The notes beneath the pieces were generated by a model. The model was not told where the DNA came from. It ran no database searches and saw only the letters and a program-made list of their open reading frames with translations. Of a stretch of DNA of 64,000 nucleotides, positions 13,401-28,400 are shown one piece after another; position 1 is the first letter of the stretch; each line of letters begins with the position of its first letter. The stretch comes from Corticium candelabrum (Eukaryota; Porifera; Homoscleromorpha; Homosclerophorida; Plakinidae): the NCBI RefSeq assembly GCF_963422355.1, contig NC_085100.1, forward strand, positions 3,130,568-3,194,567, given 5' to 3'. A program made the position numbers and the translations under genes.

Positions 13401-16400
13401 GGCGGAACGGAACGATTGATGGAGTTGGACCGTTTGACTACGAAACTCCACCTAATATCATTTATGCGTCTGTCGTCGCTAGAGACATGGGTGGGCTGTC
13501 GGATACCGTGACAGTAAAGGTAATCGTTTCTGATGTCAACGACCATCCACCTGTGTTCAATCAAAGCGTCTACAGGGTGTCGGTCCCCGAGTCGACGACG
13601 ATTCATTCGGTTATCTTGACCGTACACGCGATCGATCTCGACGCGAGTCCTCAGTTTGGTGGAGAAATTATGTACTACACAAATGAGACCGAACAATTGT
13701 TTCTTGTTAATTGGCATACAGGTGATATTTATCTGGCAACAGAGCTGGACTACGAAAGCGGAGTGATGGTGTATCGAACAACACTCGTTGCACGTGACCA
13801 AGGCGGGTTGTCCGGTACGGCAGTGTTGGAAGTCGAAGTCGTCGGAGTCAACGACAATCGTCCTGTATTCATCGAAAATATGATTTCTATTGAGGTGGTA
13901 GAAAGCAACATGCAAACGCTCGACAAGGAACGTAAGCAGATAGTGGCTCAGTTGACGGCTACTGACCTCGATGGAGACGCGGTCTCGTTCGAACTCGCAG
14001 GCGAAGACAGCGTGCCGTTCTCTATCGAATCAAACGGATCGGTTGTTCTTTATGATAATATCGATTATGAGACGCACGATCACTATCACCTCTTCGTATA
14101 TGCCACCGACGGAGAGTTACGATCGCAGCGTCCGGCATTCCTCAACATTATAGTTATCAATGTGAATGACAACAAGCCAATATTTCAAAAGTTGAGGTAC
14201 GTTTCAAAAGTGTACGAGAACACAGAACAGGGCAATCCCTTGTTCCAACTGAAAGTGTTTGATCCCGACGGAAACCTGACCCGGATTTCCTATGTTGTCC
14301 GCGGTGGTACTATAGGACCCGTGGAAATTAATGAAGAGGGAAGTGTGTACCTTAACGACGTTTTGGACTATGAAAGTTTACCGGAGGCTGAGCTCATTGT
14401 GTTTGCATACGATGGATTGTTCATCTCCGAAGTGGGCGCACTCATCAGAGTAGAGGTAGTGAACACTAACGACAACTGGCCCATTTTCGATCCCACTTTC
14501 TATAACGTTACGATTAAAGGAGATCTTGCGGCACAGAGTATTCGAGTGCTTCTAAAGGCAACAGACGAAGACATGGACGATATTGATTCAGTGCAAAGTG
14601 GAAGCGGGAGTGGGAGTGGGAATGGGAGTGGAGGAAGCAACGGAGATGATCAAGATCAAGAAACATTTACAAACCTCAGCCATGCTTATGGCCAAATTAT
14701 GCGTTACGAATTTTGAAGACACTGACTTGTTCAAAGTCGATTTCGATGTCGATACAGGATTTGGTATTTTGACAAACCCGTTTTACATTCCCTATAATCA
14801 TCTAGAAAATATGCTACCTTTCACATTGAAAGTTCACGCATACGATGGAGGAGGTTTGAGATCTTCGGACCCCGCCATAGTAAGAATTCGCCGTCATCAT
14901 AACCCCCAGAGCAAGACAGATACCGAATTCTCACCAGTATTTGAATTGGAGCAATACTACAAGGAGATACCAGAGAATTCGACCGGCGTTGTGTTTACAA
15001 TATACGCAGTGGACAGTCGCCACGGTCAACCATTAGCCGAAGGACTCGTACGATACTCTATTTCTGATTCACCATTCGCGATTGATCTGTGGAATGGAAC
15101 AATTAGTTTGAAAGAGATGCATTACCTCGACTACGAAGAAGGAAGGAACTTTTACAATCTCACCGTTACCGTATCGACCGCTTCGAACATCAGAACATCT
15201 GCCCAAGTCGTTATCGTCGTGGTAGACCGAAACGACCATTACCCTTTGTTTGGAAATCTCAGCTACTCCATTGCAGTTGCAGAGTCGTTACCGGTAGGCA
15301 CGTCCATCTTGAAGTTGACAGCAAAAGATGACGACTTGAGCGAAGAGTTTTCCACCATAGCTGAGTATAGTATTGTCAATGCTTCTGTTGAAACACTGCC
15401 ATTTCGAATAGACTCAAAGACTGGGTGGTTAGTTGTAATCCAGCCTCTTGACTACGAACTAGGACGGCGCAATTACAATTTCACAGTAAAGGCAGTCGAT
15501 ATAGGAGGACTGTCGGGCTTAGCTGCTGTTCGAGTTGACGTTCTAGATGTCAACGATGCTCCACCTTGTCCCTCAGAACGTCTATACCACGTCGTTATCA
15601 AACCAAGCACTACCAGAAACGACGTGCTGAATAGAATCACCGTCGACGACAAAGACGGATATTCCGACGACATGAAGCTGTACTTCTTTCCCGCCACTGA
15701 GCTTCTTGTCGTCAATCCTAAGGGAGAAATATTTGTCAACAAACCACCCCACATGTCTCTAAGTCTTCACGTTTTGGCTGTAGATGGCAACTTGTCGTGT
15801 CCATCGATGTCTGACCTAGTCGTCACAGTGTTCAAGTATGATGTCATCATGCCCGTTTTCAAGTATACTTTTTGGAATGCGTCTGTAAAGGAAAACAGTA
15901 AAGCTGGTGAATGGATGGTTATCCTTGAAACAACAGGCGACAGCCCTTCTCCAGATTTAGGTTTCTACGTCGACGGTTGGACGGGTAATAAAACGTTTAA
16001 AGTGGTAGCCACTGAAATGCGTGTTTCTCTCACAAACATCCGATCTCTGGATGCAGAGAGCGACCCAATGTACTCGGAGTTGACGGTCACTATGTTCAAT
16101 AAGTCTGAACCACTAGTCAACTCGTCATGTGTCGTCACTTTGCAGTTGATTGACGAGAACGAGTATGACCCTGTTTTTATCGCCGATCGTTATAACGTGA
16201 CAGTCACTGAAAACTCGCTAAACACCAACATTTTTCTGCTGGCTACGGACGCCGATTACAGCGAAAAATATAGCAAGCTAACGTACAGCATTGCGTCTAT
16301 GGACGATGTCAATCTTCCATTTGCTGTGAACGCAGAAACAGGAGAAATTCGGTGCACGCGACCGCTGGACTACGAATCCGATCGACATTATTTCAATTTC

Positions 16401-19400
16401 TATGGGATAGCGGCTGATCATGGTGATCGACAGTCGAGTGTGCTGGTAACTGCGTACTTGCACGATGAAAATGAGTTTACTCCAGCGTTCGAGAAAACTG
16501 TCTATACGATAACGGTTCCAGAGGACACTGCGGTTGGTTCGGAGCTGCTAACCGTCGCTGCACAGGACGAAGATGGAAGCCGACACTTTGGTACGATTCG
16601 CAGCTACGCATTAGTGGAAAGCATCGAGACTTCTGGTATCTTTAGTTTTGCTTCGAGTAGTAGCACGATCGTTCTAAATTCACCGTTAAACTACGAGACA
16701 CGACCAATAGAGTATCAACTGATCGTCACGGCTACGGACGGCGGCAACCTCACAGGATCGTGTACGGTGAGAATTGTGATAGAGGATACTCCGTCGGCTC
16801 CGTGCCCAATACGGAGATTTCAACAAGCGAGTGTGCCCGAAAACTCCGGCGAAGGTTTGGTGTTAGCCGTTGTTGAATTGGATAGCTATCCTAATGATAT
16901 TTGGAATGTCGTGTTTACTCTTACGCAAGCAAACAAACACGTCGAACTAAGAAAAGGAGACCTCATTCTCAAGAATACGTTCGATTTTGAAAAAGTTCAG
17001 AGAGTAAATGTCTCGATCCTTGTGAGATACGGAAGACTCCTATGTCCGTTTGTCTCTGTCGTCTCTATTACTGTCTTAGATGTCAACGATAATTCACCCT
17101 ATTTCTCTCAACCAGTATACGAAATTGAAATAGAAGAAAACGTAGAAGGACGTATACTAAGACTATCATCATCTGACATCGACAGTGGACTGTTTGGCGA
17201 GATAGTGCGGTACGAGCTCACATCGTCCGTCGATTTCTTTAATATTTCTACCGACGGTGATTTGATTCTTACGAGACCGTTAGACTACGACGACGAATCT
17301 GGCAGCATATTGTTCGCGATCTTTGTCACAGCTATCGATGGAGGTGGCATGGAGTCGCAAATTGCCGCTGAAGTGTTGGTCTATGTAATCAATGTCAACG
17401 ATAATCCTCCTTATCTGCCGTCTAGTTTCTTCAATATTTTGTTGTATGAGAACAGGTCGTATGAAAACCAGTCTGTTCTCTACATAGCTGCTGATGACGT
17501 TGACGGAGATGACGTGTCTTTGGTATTTTCGGTGTCAAACCCATACTTTCATCTGTCTCCAGACGGTCATCTGTTTGTGATCGAAGAGTTGGATTACGAA
17601 CGACAGGCAAAACATGTTTTGACAGCGATTGCAACAGACGGAAAGTACAACTCTACTGAAGAAGCCAAGATCATTGTAGATGTTAAAAACGTCAACGACA
17701 ATCCACCCCGTTTCGATCGGGATATATATAAAGGCGGCATTGTCGAAAATTCTCCGAAAGGAACATTAGCTATTCAACTTCGTGTGTTTGACGATGACGT
17801 GAAGTGCGTGAATGAGGAAGAATGTAACTACAACGTAAGACTCTACCTGACCGAAACCGTGCCATTTGACGTATCTTTCAACGGTACAGTAGGAATTATA
17901 TTCACTACAAGAGAGTTGGATTCCGAAACTGATCCGTGTTCGTTCCGTTTTGCGGTCAAGGCTAGTGATAGGGGAGGATTGGTGTCTACCAAGCAAGCAA
18001 ACGTCCATGTCACTGTTCTAGACGAGAACGAATACAGCCCGGAGTTCAATGCCGACGTGTATTTGCTCAATGTTACAGAGAACAGCTTTCTTGATCGACT
18101 TCAAGTGACGGCCCACGATCGAGACGGTTGCGGTGTTTCGCAAGACATCCATTATCACATCGTACCTAAACAATCATTTCAAGTTTCACCCAGAGGTTTC
18201 GTAACCAACCGAATTCCGTTTGACTTCGAGACTATTTCTCGTGATCTGAACGTGACCGTAGTTGCTACCGACAATGGTGGATTAACGGGAGAGACTCTAA
18301 TTCGTATTCGAATCACAGACGTCAATGAGTACCCTCCTATTTTCGACAAAAGCGTCTATTATTTCCACGTACCAGAAAATCAAAGTAATTTGGAATTACC
18401 GATTGGTCAAGTGATTGCTACCGATGCGGACGGAGGTGACGTCTTCGGAGCAGTTACTGGCTACACTATGCTTAATACGACACTCGTTCGGCCACCATTC
18501 CAAATTACTTCCGATGGCTATGTGTACTGTACAGAGATTTTGGATTATGAATCTCAGCAGTCTACGTACCAGTTTACCTTGGAAGCTTTCGATGGGGGTG
18601 GACGCTATTCGTCACCGACGGAGGTAGTAGTACGAGTACATAATATTAACGACATGGCGCCACAGTTTACGGATCGACATCAAACTGTGTACATCGAAGA
18701 AAGTGCCGTCATCAATACAACAATTGCTACGCTTACGGCATTCGACGAAGACAGAAACACAACAGCGTTCACGTTCGTCATAACCGACAAAGAACTCGCA
18801 GAGCGGTTCCTTGTTCGTCCCGATGGAAACATGGTCTTGTTGAAAATGCTGGATTACGAAGCCAAGCAAACGTATCACGTAACCGTTCAGGTCAGTGACG
18901 GTCTATTCTATGCCAAATTTCCCGCCAAAATCGTCGTCGAGGTCGTCAATGTCAACGATCACTCTCCCGTTTTCCCGCCCTTTTACAAACGCCGAATTCT
19001 GGAGAACACGCTGTCGGAACCAAACTGGCTGCAAGTAAAAGCAAAGGACGCAGATGCTGGACATTACGGAGAAATCACCGCATACAAAATTCTCGAAACC
19101 GACGTTCCCTTCCGCTTGAACGGCAAAGGCAAAGTCGAAAACATACGATCCTTCGATTACGAAAACGACCCTCGAACTTACGTGTTTACCATCGTGGCAT
19201 TTGATAGTTTGGGATGGAACGGCTCCGTGCCGGTCATCGTCCAGGTCGAGGACGCCAACGATAACTATCCGTCGTTTAACTCCACCGTCTATAAAGCCAG
19301 CCTGCCCGAGAGTTCTCTGCCGGGAACGACGGTAACTCGCATGACAGCCGTCGACGCAGACTCGGACGCATTCGGACCGCTAACGTACACGTTTGTCGAA

Positions 19401-22400
19401 AACTCGACCGCTTTCGCAATCGATCCATTATCGGGAGTCGTAACAAGTCTGCAAACGTTCGACTACGAACGAGGCCAGCTCATGTACTCACTAGCCGTAA
19501 TGGCCGTAGATGGGGGCGGACGGTGGTCGACCGTTCTCTTAATTGTAGAAATTATGAACATGAACGACCATGCTCCTGTGTTCAGACGAGATGAGTATAA
19601 GGTGTTGGTGCCCGAAACCACTTCTGTTGGTTCTGTTATTCTGAGAGTATTCGTGTTTGATAGAGACGAAGAGGTTGGTAACCACAAAGTCACATACGTC
19701 TTGTCCAGTCTGACCGCCTCTGGTGTCGCCGTAAATCGAACGCTGATTTCGATCGACCACTGGGGACTGGTTGTGTTACAACAACAACTCGACTATGAAA
19801 CGATGCCGACTACATTCTACTATTTCCTTACTGCCATCGATTTAGAGGGCTTTGCATCAAAACCGGTCCCACTGACTATTGTCATAATAAACGAAAATGA
19901 TTCACCACCTGTTTTCACAATCTTGAGCTACAGTATATCATTGAACGAGAACCTAGACCCAGATGCGGCTGGAACTATAGTACAAGTCAAAGCCGATGAC
20001 TTAGATCAAGAAATATCACAAGTAGAGTATTTTATAGCCGACAATGAGTCCACCATATTCTCAGTCGATCAAGAAGGAAATGTGCTTCTACGGCGGCCAC
20101 TGGATTATGAGCAAGAAGATCGGTACGTCATTACCGTGGCAGCATACGATGGTGAGCATTGGTCACCAGAGAATGCAACCGTTCACATTCGAATAACGGG
20201 AGAGAACGACAATCGTCCGGAGTTCTCAAAATCAGTGTACGAAGTGGACGTATATGAGGATACACTTCCCGGACGTCTGAACGTTACAATACTTGTAGTT
20301 GATAATGATAGACACGATCCGAGCCAGTCGTTTGATCACGGCCGTGTGAGCAGTTTTGTCATCCACCCGCCTGACTCTCCGTTTGAGGTCGTTCCGGGTA
20401 CACGCTTCAGTCCACCCACGTTGGTACTATTGCGATCACTTGACTATGAGTCTGGCGTTGAACGGTACAGTCTCGACGTCACAGCATACGACGACGGTGG
20501 CTTATCATCTCTCAATCACGCTAAAATCTATGTCGACGTGATGGATGTCAACGAATTTCCACCTGAATTTGATGAGTACTCTTATACCGCCGAACTGCGA
20601 GAGAACACGTTTCCACAACCCCAACAGGGATATCCGGTAGCCGCACTTCTTTATATTAAAGCTCATGATGGCGACCGTGGTAGTCAGATCACTTACAATT
20701 TAAGCGATCACGTAGTTTCAAAGTTCGAGATAGACTCAAATGGATATTTGATTGTCAAGTCGACATTAGACTACGAGCACTCGGCCGTTGTAAACTTTAG
20801 CGTGACAGCTACAGATGGATTCTTCGTTTCAAGACCGGCTACGGTCGCTGTCAATGTTGTGAACGTAAACGACGAACCTCCACAATTCCTGGAAACGCTA
20901 TACATCGCGTCGGTCAAAGAGAACACACTGCCTTTAGACCCTCTCGTATTTTTTAATGTATCCGATCCGGACGGGTACGAAAAACTCGAGTTTAACATGG
21001 AAAGTCGCAGATTACCGTTCAGAATCAACGCAAGAGGAGAACTCTTTTTGACCCGACCAGTTGATTTCGAGGCGAATCAGCAGTTTGTGTTTACTGTGTC
21101 TGTGTCTGATATGATTCAAAAGTCGTCACTTCCGGCTACCGTTGCGATCGACGTTATCGGTGTAAACGACAACTTCCCTGTCTTCAAACCGATAAAATAC
21201 TTTGCTGAACTATCGGAACTTGATCCGTCAGGAACGATGGTCGTCGAACTGACAGCGACTGATGCAGATCTCGACGACCGACAAGAATCGGAGTTTAATA
21301 GAAACGGCAATCCCGGGGTTGTATCTCATTGTCGCTTCTCTGGCCATAATAGTACGATGCCGTTTCTGCTGAACGAACCATCAGAGATGGGCACGATTCG
21401 TGTCATAACATCACGCCCACTAGATGCAGAGACTGATCCCGAAGTATTTGAGCTGCTCGTTGACGCTTTCGATGGGAAGGGACTTCGTTCCAAATTTCCC
21501 GCACAACTTCGCATCAGGCTGTCGGATTCTAACGACAACAGTCCACATTTTGAACTACCGTACTATTCGACTGCTGTACAGGAAAATAGTCTTGACATGA
21601 ATTTGACAGTGAAAGCTCACGATCTAGACAAGAGCGAGAGATGGAGTTCTGTTGTGTACAAGCTGGACAAACAAGACGGCTCTCTGTTTCAGATCGACAC
21701 AGTTTCAGGTGAGATCACCCTAAAGCAGCCTCTTGACGCTGAGATACACCCGTCGACGGTTCTGTTTACAGCCGTCGCAACGGATAGTGGTAACCTGTCT
21801 TCATCTGTTAACGTCAGTGTGTCGTTAATTGACGTCAACGACGTTCGTCCTGTCTTTACCAGTTCAAGGTATATCGTAAGAGTAAAGGAGGATGCTGGCA
21901 TGAACCATACCATCGCTCGCTTATCTGCATTCGATGGCGACAAGAACGAGCAACATTCCCAAGGTCTTACTTACCACATACCATTTCAGTCTTCCCAACA
22001 GTTTGTCATCGACCCCCAGAACGGAGACCTCTTTCTGAGAGAGAAGTTGGACTACGAGGAAGGACCACGGGAAATCACGCTGACCGTGGTAGCTCGTGAT
22101 GCGGGAAATCTCACCGGTACTGCAGTTGCATCAGTAAGAGTGATGGACGTTAGAGACGTCCCTCCGTGCGCGTCCGAACGAACCGCGTCCGTTGCCGTCC
22201 GGGAAAACAGGCGGCCAGAAAGTCCTCTTACGCTTCAACCACACGTCACATCGGATGGCAACAAATCGGTTTCGTTCGAGTTGTCGGATTCCTATAATGA
22301 CACTTTTTCGTTGGTAGATGGGGCCTTGTTCCTGCTGTCTCCACTAGATTTCGAGTTTCGCAGTCGATACGTTTTGAATGTGTTCATCAGTGACGACGAA

Positions 22401-25400
22401 TTGGCGTGCCCCGAGCCTCTCGTCGTCACAGTTAACGTGCGCAACTTGAACGAACACCGTCCCAAGTTTTTAAACGAACGAAGAGAATTCTCGGTGTTTG
22501 AGAACAGAGAGGCCAACACAACGATCGGGTACGTTGTCGCAAGAGACTCGGACTACGGAGTATTTGGAAACATCGTCGACTATTGGCTGGATCCTGATAA
22601 TGATACATTCGGTGTATCGTCCGACGGTCGCCTATATTTGCTGCGGTTCCTTGACTTTGAGGTGGATCCTATAGAATACGAGGTGGTCGTACGGGCTGTC
22701 GACGGTGGTGGTGATCTGTCCGAGAACGTTTGTAAGGTCACAGTTGCTGTCTTGAACGAGAACGATAATCGACCAGAGTGGCCTATGCCCTTTGTCAATT
22801 TGACTCTCACTGAAGCACAAAATATTACGTCACCAGTCCTCCGTCTCGCTGCAATCGATCGAGACGGAAATAGTCTCAAGTATCGTTTGAATAGATCCGA
22901 CCCGACATTTTCTGTGTCCTCTACTGGCGACCTGTACGTGGTCGACGTCTTAGACTATGAAGCAAAATCTCATTTCCAGCTGGTAGCGTTCGCTACAGAC
23001 GACTTGTACGAGTCCCTTCCGTTGCAAGTGGATGTCTTTGTGTTGAATGTCAATGATAATCATCCCTACTTTCTTCAGTCAGTAATCAACGCAACTGTAT
23101 TCGAGAATAAAGCCGCAGGTACGTTACACCTGCAGTTTGCTGCCTGGGATGACGACATACAGACTAGCCAAGACCGTTCTGGATACCAAGAGTCGCTCAC
23201 ATTTTCGTTGAAACGACAGTCAGTCTCGATGCCTTTTAAAATCGTTCGTAACGGGTCGTTTTCCTACTTGACTAACAGTCGTGCTTTGGATTACGAAACA
23301 GATCGATGTCGCTATTTCATATTGGTAACATGTACCGACGCTGGAGGCCTCTCAAGCAAAGAGCCTCTCACTGTGATCATCACAATACAAGATGAGAACG
23401 AGCATCCTCCCGTTTTCGACCGAGATGTGTTCAATTTTACACTCAAAGAGCATACTCTATCTGCATTTCGGCTGCTAGCTGTTGACGGCGATCGCAACGA
23501 GTTCTGTGAGAGCAGTCCGGCGAGATCCCCGCGTTACTACATGTCTCACGTGACCAACACAACTCTAGTGACTTCAAAGGTTCCGTTCAGAGTCAGCACG
23601 ATCGGTTACCTCCTGACGACAACATCATTAGACTACGAGAAGAACGACACACAGTACAGTGTTGTCGTCGTGGCTGTAGATTCGGGTGGCCTCGATTCTC
23701 GTGCTCTACTTCGCATCAGCGTCGAGGATGTCAACGAATTTGCGCCCCGTTTCCTATACTCTAGCTACAACTTTACAATATACGAGAACGCGCTACCGCA
23801 ATCGGCGTCGGATTGGTACGTCAAAGCTGTCGACGACGACGGTGGATATACGTATGGTACCGTAACTACATACACCGTCATCACCAAAGACTCTGATTCG
23901 GCTCCCTTCGCAGTCGATGAGAGCGGGCGTGTGACTCCTAGAGAGCCACTGGATTACGAGGCTATCACTTACTTTCGCTTCGGACTTCAGGCATTCGACG
24001 GCGGCGGTCTCGGATCGAAAGAAGTCGCCGTCGTCAACGTCTTCGTGCTGAACGAGAACGACAACGCGCCCGTATTTCTACGTTCAGACTATTCGTTTGC
24101 GATCGAGGAAGACGCTCGCCTCGATACCACAATAGGCACTCTCGACTGGATCGACGCAGACGGTACGGAACAAGACATGGTGTTTACTGTTGTAGACGAC
24201 GATTCGTCCGGACAGTTTTGGGTAGATCTCAATGGCTCCATCGTGGTCGGACAAGAATTGGACTACGAGACAAAAACAAACTACACGATATATGTTCGTA
24301 TATTCGACGGAGTCTTTAATTCGTCTGACGTGGCACACGTGCGGATTGCGATAATCAACGTGAACGAACACGCTCCCGCCTTTTCGCATCACTACGTCCG
24401 AGCACTCGACGAGAACACCGTCGCTAACCACAGCTGGTTTGTTGTTACCGCAACAGATGCCGACTCCGGACTGATGGGTGACGTCGTCGAGTATAGAATC
24501 GTCCAAGATGTTCCGTTTGTTATCAATAATCTGGGAGTGGTAACAAACTCTCGAATGTTCGACTACGAAGCTGACCAACAGCATTTCGATTTTGCGATCA
24601 CCGCTATTGATTACGGTGGGAAAAATGCATCAGTTTCGGCTACAGTGACATTAAATGATTTGAACGAGTTTCCACCTCGATTTGAACCGGATCGCTACTT
24701 AGCGAGTATAATGGAAAACACTCAACCGGAGAGCGTTTCTCTTACTGTCCTGCGAATAATTGACAACGACGGAAGCGACCGTTTTGGCGTCCGCTCTGTA
24801 GCTTTCTCTTTGTCAGACCCACTTGGTGCCTTTCACGTCGGTGCCAGGAGTGGGAGGATCGTGCACACGCGAAGGCTCGATTACGAAGCCGATCCGTCGT
24901 CTGTCTCATTGGTGGTGACGGCGCTCGACGGCGGAGGCTTGTCATCGACGGCGACCGTTACGGTTCATTTAATAGACGAGAACGACCACGCGCCGTACTT
25001 CCCCGGACCTACCAACGTCACAGTGGGATTTCCCGAGAACGAGACGATGAAGGACACTTTGGTTACTCAGGTGTTGGCGAGGGATGACGACGCTGGAGTG
25101 GCGTATTCCAAAATAACGGGATACCGTATAGAGTCTCTAGATCCTAAACGCAAGCAATTACCCTTTGTTGTCGATGCCACAGGTTCAGTGCGCTTACGGC
25201 GCGCACTCGATTATGAATCGGATCCTAGTTCGTTCAAATTCATGATAATGGCGGTCGACGGAGGCGGTTTGTGGTCGCAACCCGTTCGAATTGCGTTTAA
25301 TCTCTACAACGTGAACGACAACCCTCCCGCCTTCTTACAAACTCGTTATGAAATCGCGGTACCAGAATCCACCATCCCCGATAACGTGAATCCATTACTA

Positions 25401-28400
25401 CATTTTGGTGTATCAGACCGAGACGGCATCGGACGGCTAGTGTTCACGTTAAGAACCGACGCGACTAATCTTTTCTTTGTGACCAGTGCCGGAGACCTAA
25501 TGCTACAAGAGCCTCTCGACTATGAAACTAAAAAATTGTGGGAGATAACCGTGATGGTCTCGGATGGCGAGTTGCAAGCAGAGAAGGATGCTATGGTTAC
25601 AGTCAGAGTAAAAGCCGTCAACGAATATTCGCCAACGTTTGTTGAGAATGACGTCGTTGTCGAGATCGCTGAAAACGAACCTGCTGGCTCGACTATCGCC
25701 AAGCTTACCGCGGGTGATCGTGACGCGGACACGGACGAGCCCATTCTTCCTTGGCACGGCACAATTGTCGCTTTCTTTGTAGAGAACGCTGGCGTTCCCT
25801 TCCGAGTGGCGTCCATCTTCTTCCGGGTGTCGGAAAGAATCGCCGAGGCTGCCGTCATAACTACTCGACCTCTGGATTTCGAGACGGATACGCGTACGTT
25901 TGAGTTCACGGTAACGGCGTGGGACGGAGGTGGTAGGAAAGCATCCGTTCCCGCCAAGGTCACCGTCAGAGTAGTAGATATCAACGAGTACCGACCGGTA
26001 GTGTTTCCGGATCGATTTGTTGTAAACGTGATGGAAAACTCGCTCTCACGAGGCGAATTACTGCGAGTGAATTCCTCGGATCGAGATATTTTTCAGGTAT
26101 TGACATTATCCGTATCTGGTTGCTCGAATTCGTTTACAATAAACAGTATGGGTGTTCTAATGCAACGGCTGCCTCTCGATTTCGAAACGTCGCCTCGATG
26201 TCTGTTACGTCTCGACGCATCGGACGGACAATGGAACGCGACACGCCCGGCAATGGTCACCGTAATCGTCGAGAACGAGAACGACAACGCGCCCGTATTT
26301 CTACAAAAGACGTACATGGTCAACGTACGCGAAAGTCAATTGCCACCATATCCAATCGTGCGGTTGTCAATCCACGATGCGGACGGTACCGACACTCACT
26401 TCAATTTTTCTACATCACCAGATATGTCGTCCATCGTTGCCATTAATTCCACTGGCGACATCTTTCTCTTGAAACCGCAAGACTACGAAGAGAAACAATT
26501 TATCGAGTTTGACGTCAGTATGTCCGACGGTGTCACCTCCGCCGACGGCGTGGCTCGCGTCACAATAAGCATCGTCGGTCTCAACGAGTACCCGCCCGAA
26601 TTCGTTCTACTGTCTACGAATGTTTCGATCGACGAAGATGTCGATGGTGGAACAATAGTCGCTCGATTAAATGCGACAGACAATGATCGATGTCCGGTCT
26701 ATGATAACAGCGGCAACTGCTCCATTTCTAGATGCGAATTGGAAGACGACGACGTGCCGTTCTACGTCTCCAGTAGCCGCAGCGGTACGTGTCTTCTAAA
26801 GTCTTCAAAATCGTTCGATTACGAGAGCGGAAACCGCCGGTATGACGTCGCAGTTTACGCTCTCGACGGACAAGGACTGCGATCGACGGTTCCGTGTCGT
26901 GTCGCCGTCTCAATCAGAGACGTCAACGAATTCAGTCCGGAGTTCAGCCGCCAGTTGTTCACGATCACGGTGCCGGAAGGCAAAGACTTCCAACTACGAG
27001 TTTCTGCCGAAGACAGAGACGGTGGCGAATCATGCGGGTCGGTGTCGTACCACCTTCCCGAAGATGTCGGAAACTTTACTATCGATCGCATCAGTGGCGT
27101 CATAAGACCGACGTACTCGCTTGACTACGAGACCACACGAGAGTTTGTTTTCAATGTCGTCGCTGCGGACATGTGCGGCAGCAGCAGCGTCGCAAAAGCA
27201 TTCGTCTCGATAACCGACGAAAACGAGTACAGCCCGGAGTTCGATCGACGCGTCTACGTGATCGATATTCGAGAAGACGAGCCTCTCGGCGCCAGCGTAT
27301 TCAATTTCACGGCGTTCGATCGCGACGGAAGCTCCGCTTACGGAGAAATCGTCAATTACCGACTAGTTCGATCGGATCGCTACTTGCCGTTTGCAATGAG
27401 TGCGACGGGTATGCTGTACGTGTCCGGTTCACTCGACAGAGAGACCGTTTCGGAATACTCGATGACGATTGAAGCTGTCGACGGAGGAAACCTAACCGGC
27501 ACGGCAATAGTGAAAGCAGTAGTTAGTGACGTCAACGACAACCCTCCCATGTTTGACAACAGGCAATACTCGTTTAACGTGACCGAAAACTGTAAAGCTA
27601 AAAACGGTGATCGGTGTCTAGTTGGCTGGACAGTAGCTGTCGACGATGACTCTAATTCTTCTCTATCGTACTCATTGCACGGAGACGCTTTCATGTTCGT
27701 TATTGATGCGCACGGTCGTCTATCTGTACACCACTCTCTCGACTTCGAGACTCAATCCACGTATGTATTCAACGTGCGTGTGTCGGACGGCGCGTTTGAG
27801 GACTCCGTCACTGTGAGAGTGACCGTCATCGACGTCAACGACAACCCTCCATATTTCGATACATGTTTGACTGGCTGTTGTGAGGAACCGCCGTCCAGTC
27901 GATTTGTTGTGGTCCACGCGGATGTTGTAGAGAACTCGGTGAATCCACGTCCACTGCTAAGATTTACGGCGTGCGATCGTGACGGCGATCATCTAACCTA
28001 CACTATACAACTCGAGACTGGAAATCTGTCTACTCTATTACTAAACATTGGAGACACCGGAGCTGAAATGTATCAGGTCGGTCCTGTCGACTATGAAACA
28101 TATCCACAAATGGTGATATTATTGACAGCGACAGATGGGAGTTTCAATTCGAGCAACGCTTTGCGCGTAATCGTTTCCGTCGAGAATGTCAACGATTGCC
28201 GTCCGGTCTTGGATGTGCCGTCCGGTGCATTTTTGAACGAAAACGCGCCGCCTGACACGACCGTCGTCACCATCAAAGCGACAGACTGCGATACGGAGAC
28301 CGGAGCGGTCGACATCTTCTCTCACATTGTGTCGATCGCGGTAACGAACGCGGTACCGTTCCGAGTCGTCGTCAATCGTACCGCGCAGTCCGTCGCAATC

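Noticed and set aside
13313-13915. 200-residue minus-strand ORF inside the cadherin exon, and other long antisense frames there
   Set aside because: The opposite strand encodes canonical cadherin repeats; periodic codon use opens antisense frames by chance.
14590-14717. Possible short intron removing the Ser/Gly-rich stretch to explain the frame break
   Set aside because: It would also remove the YGQIMRYE strand that is canonical for a cadherin repeat; a one-base change explains the sequence better.
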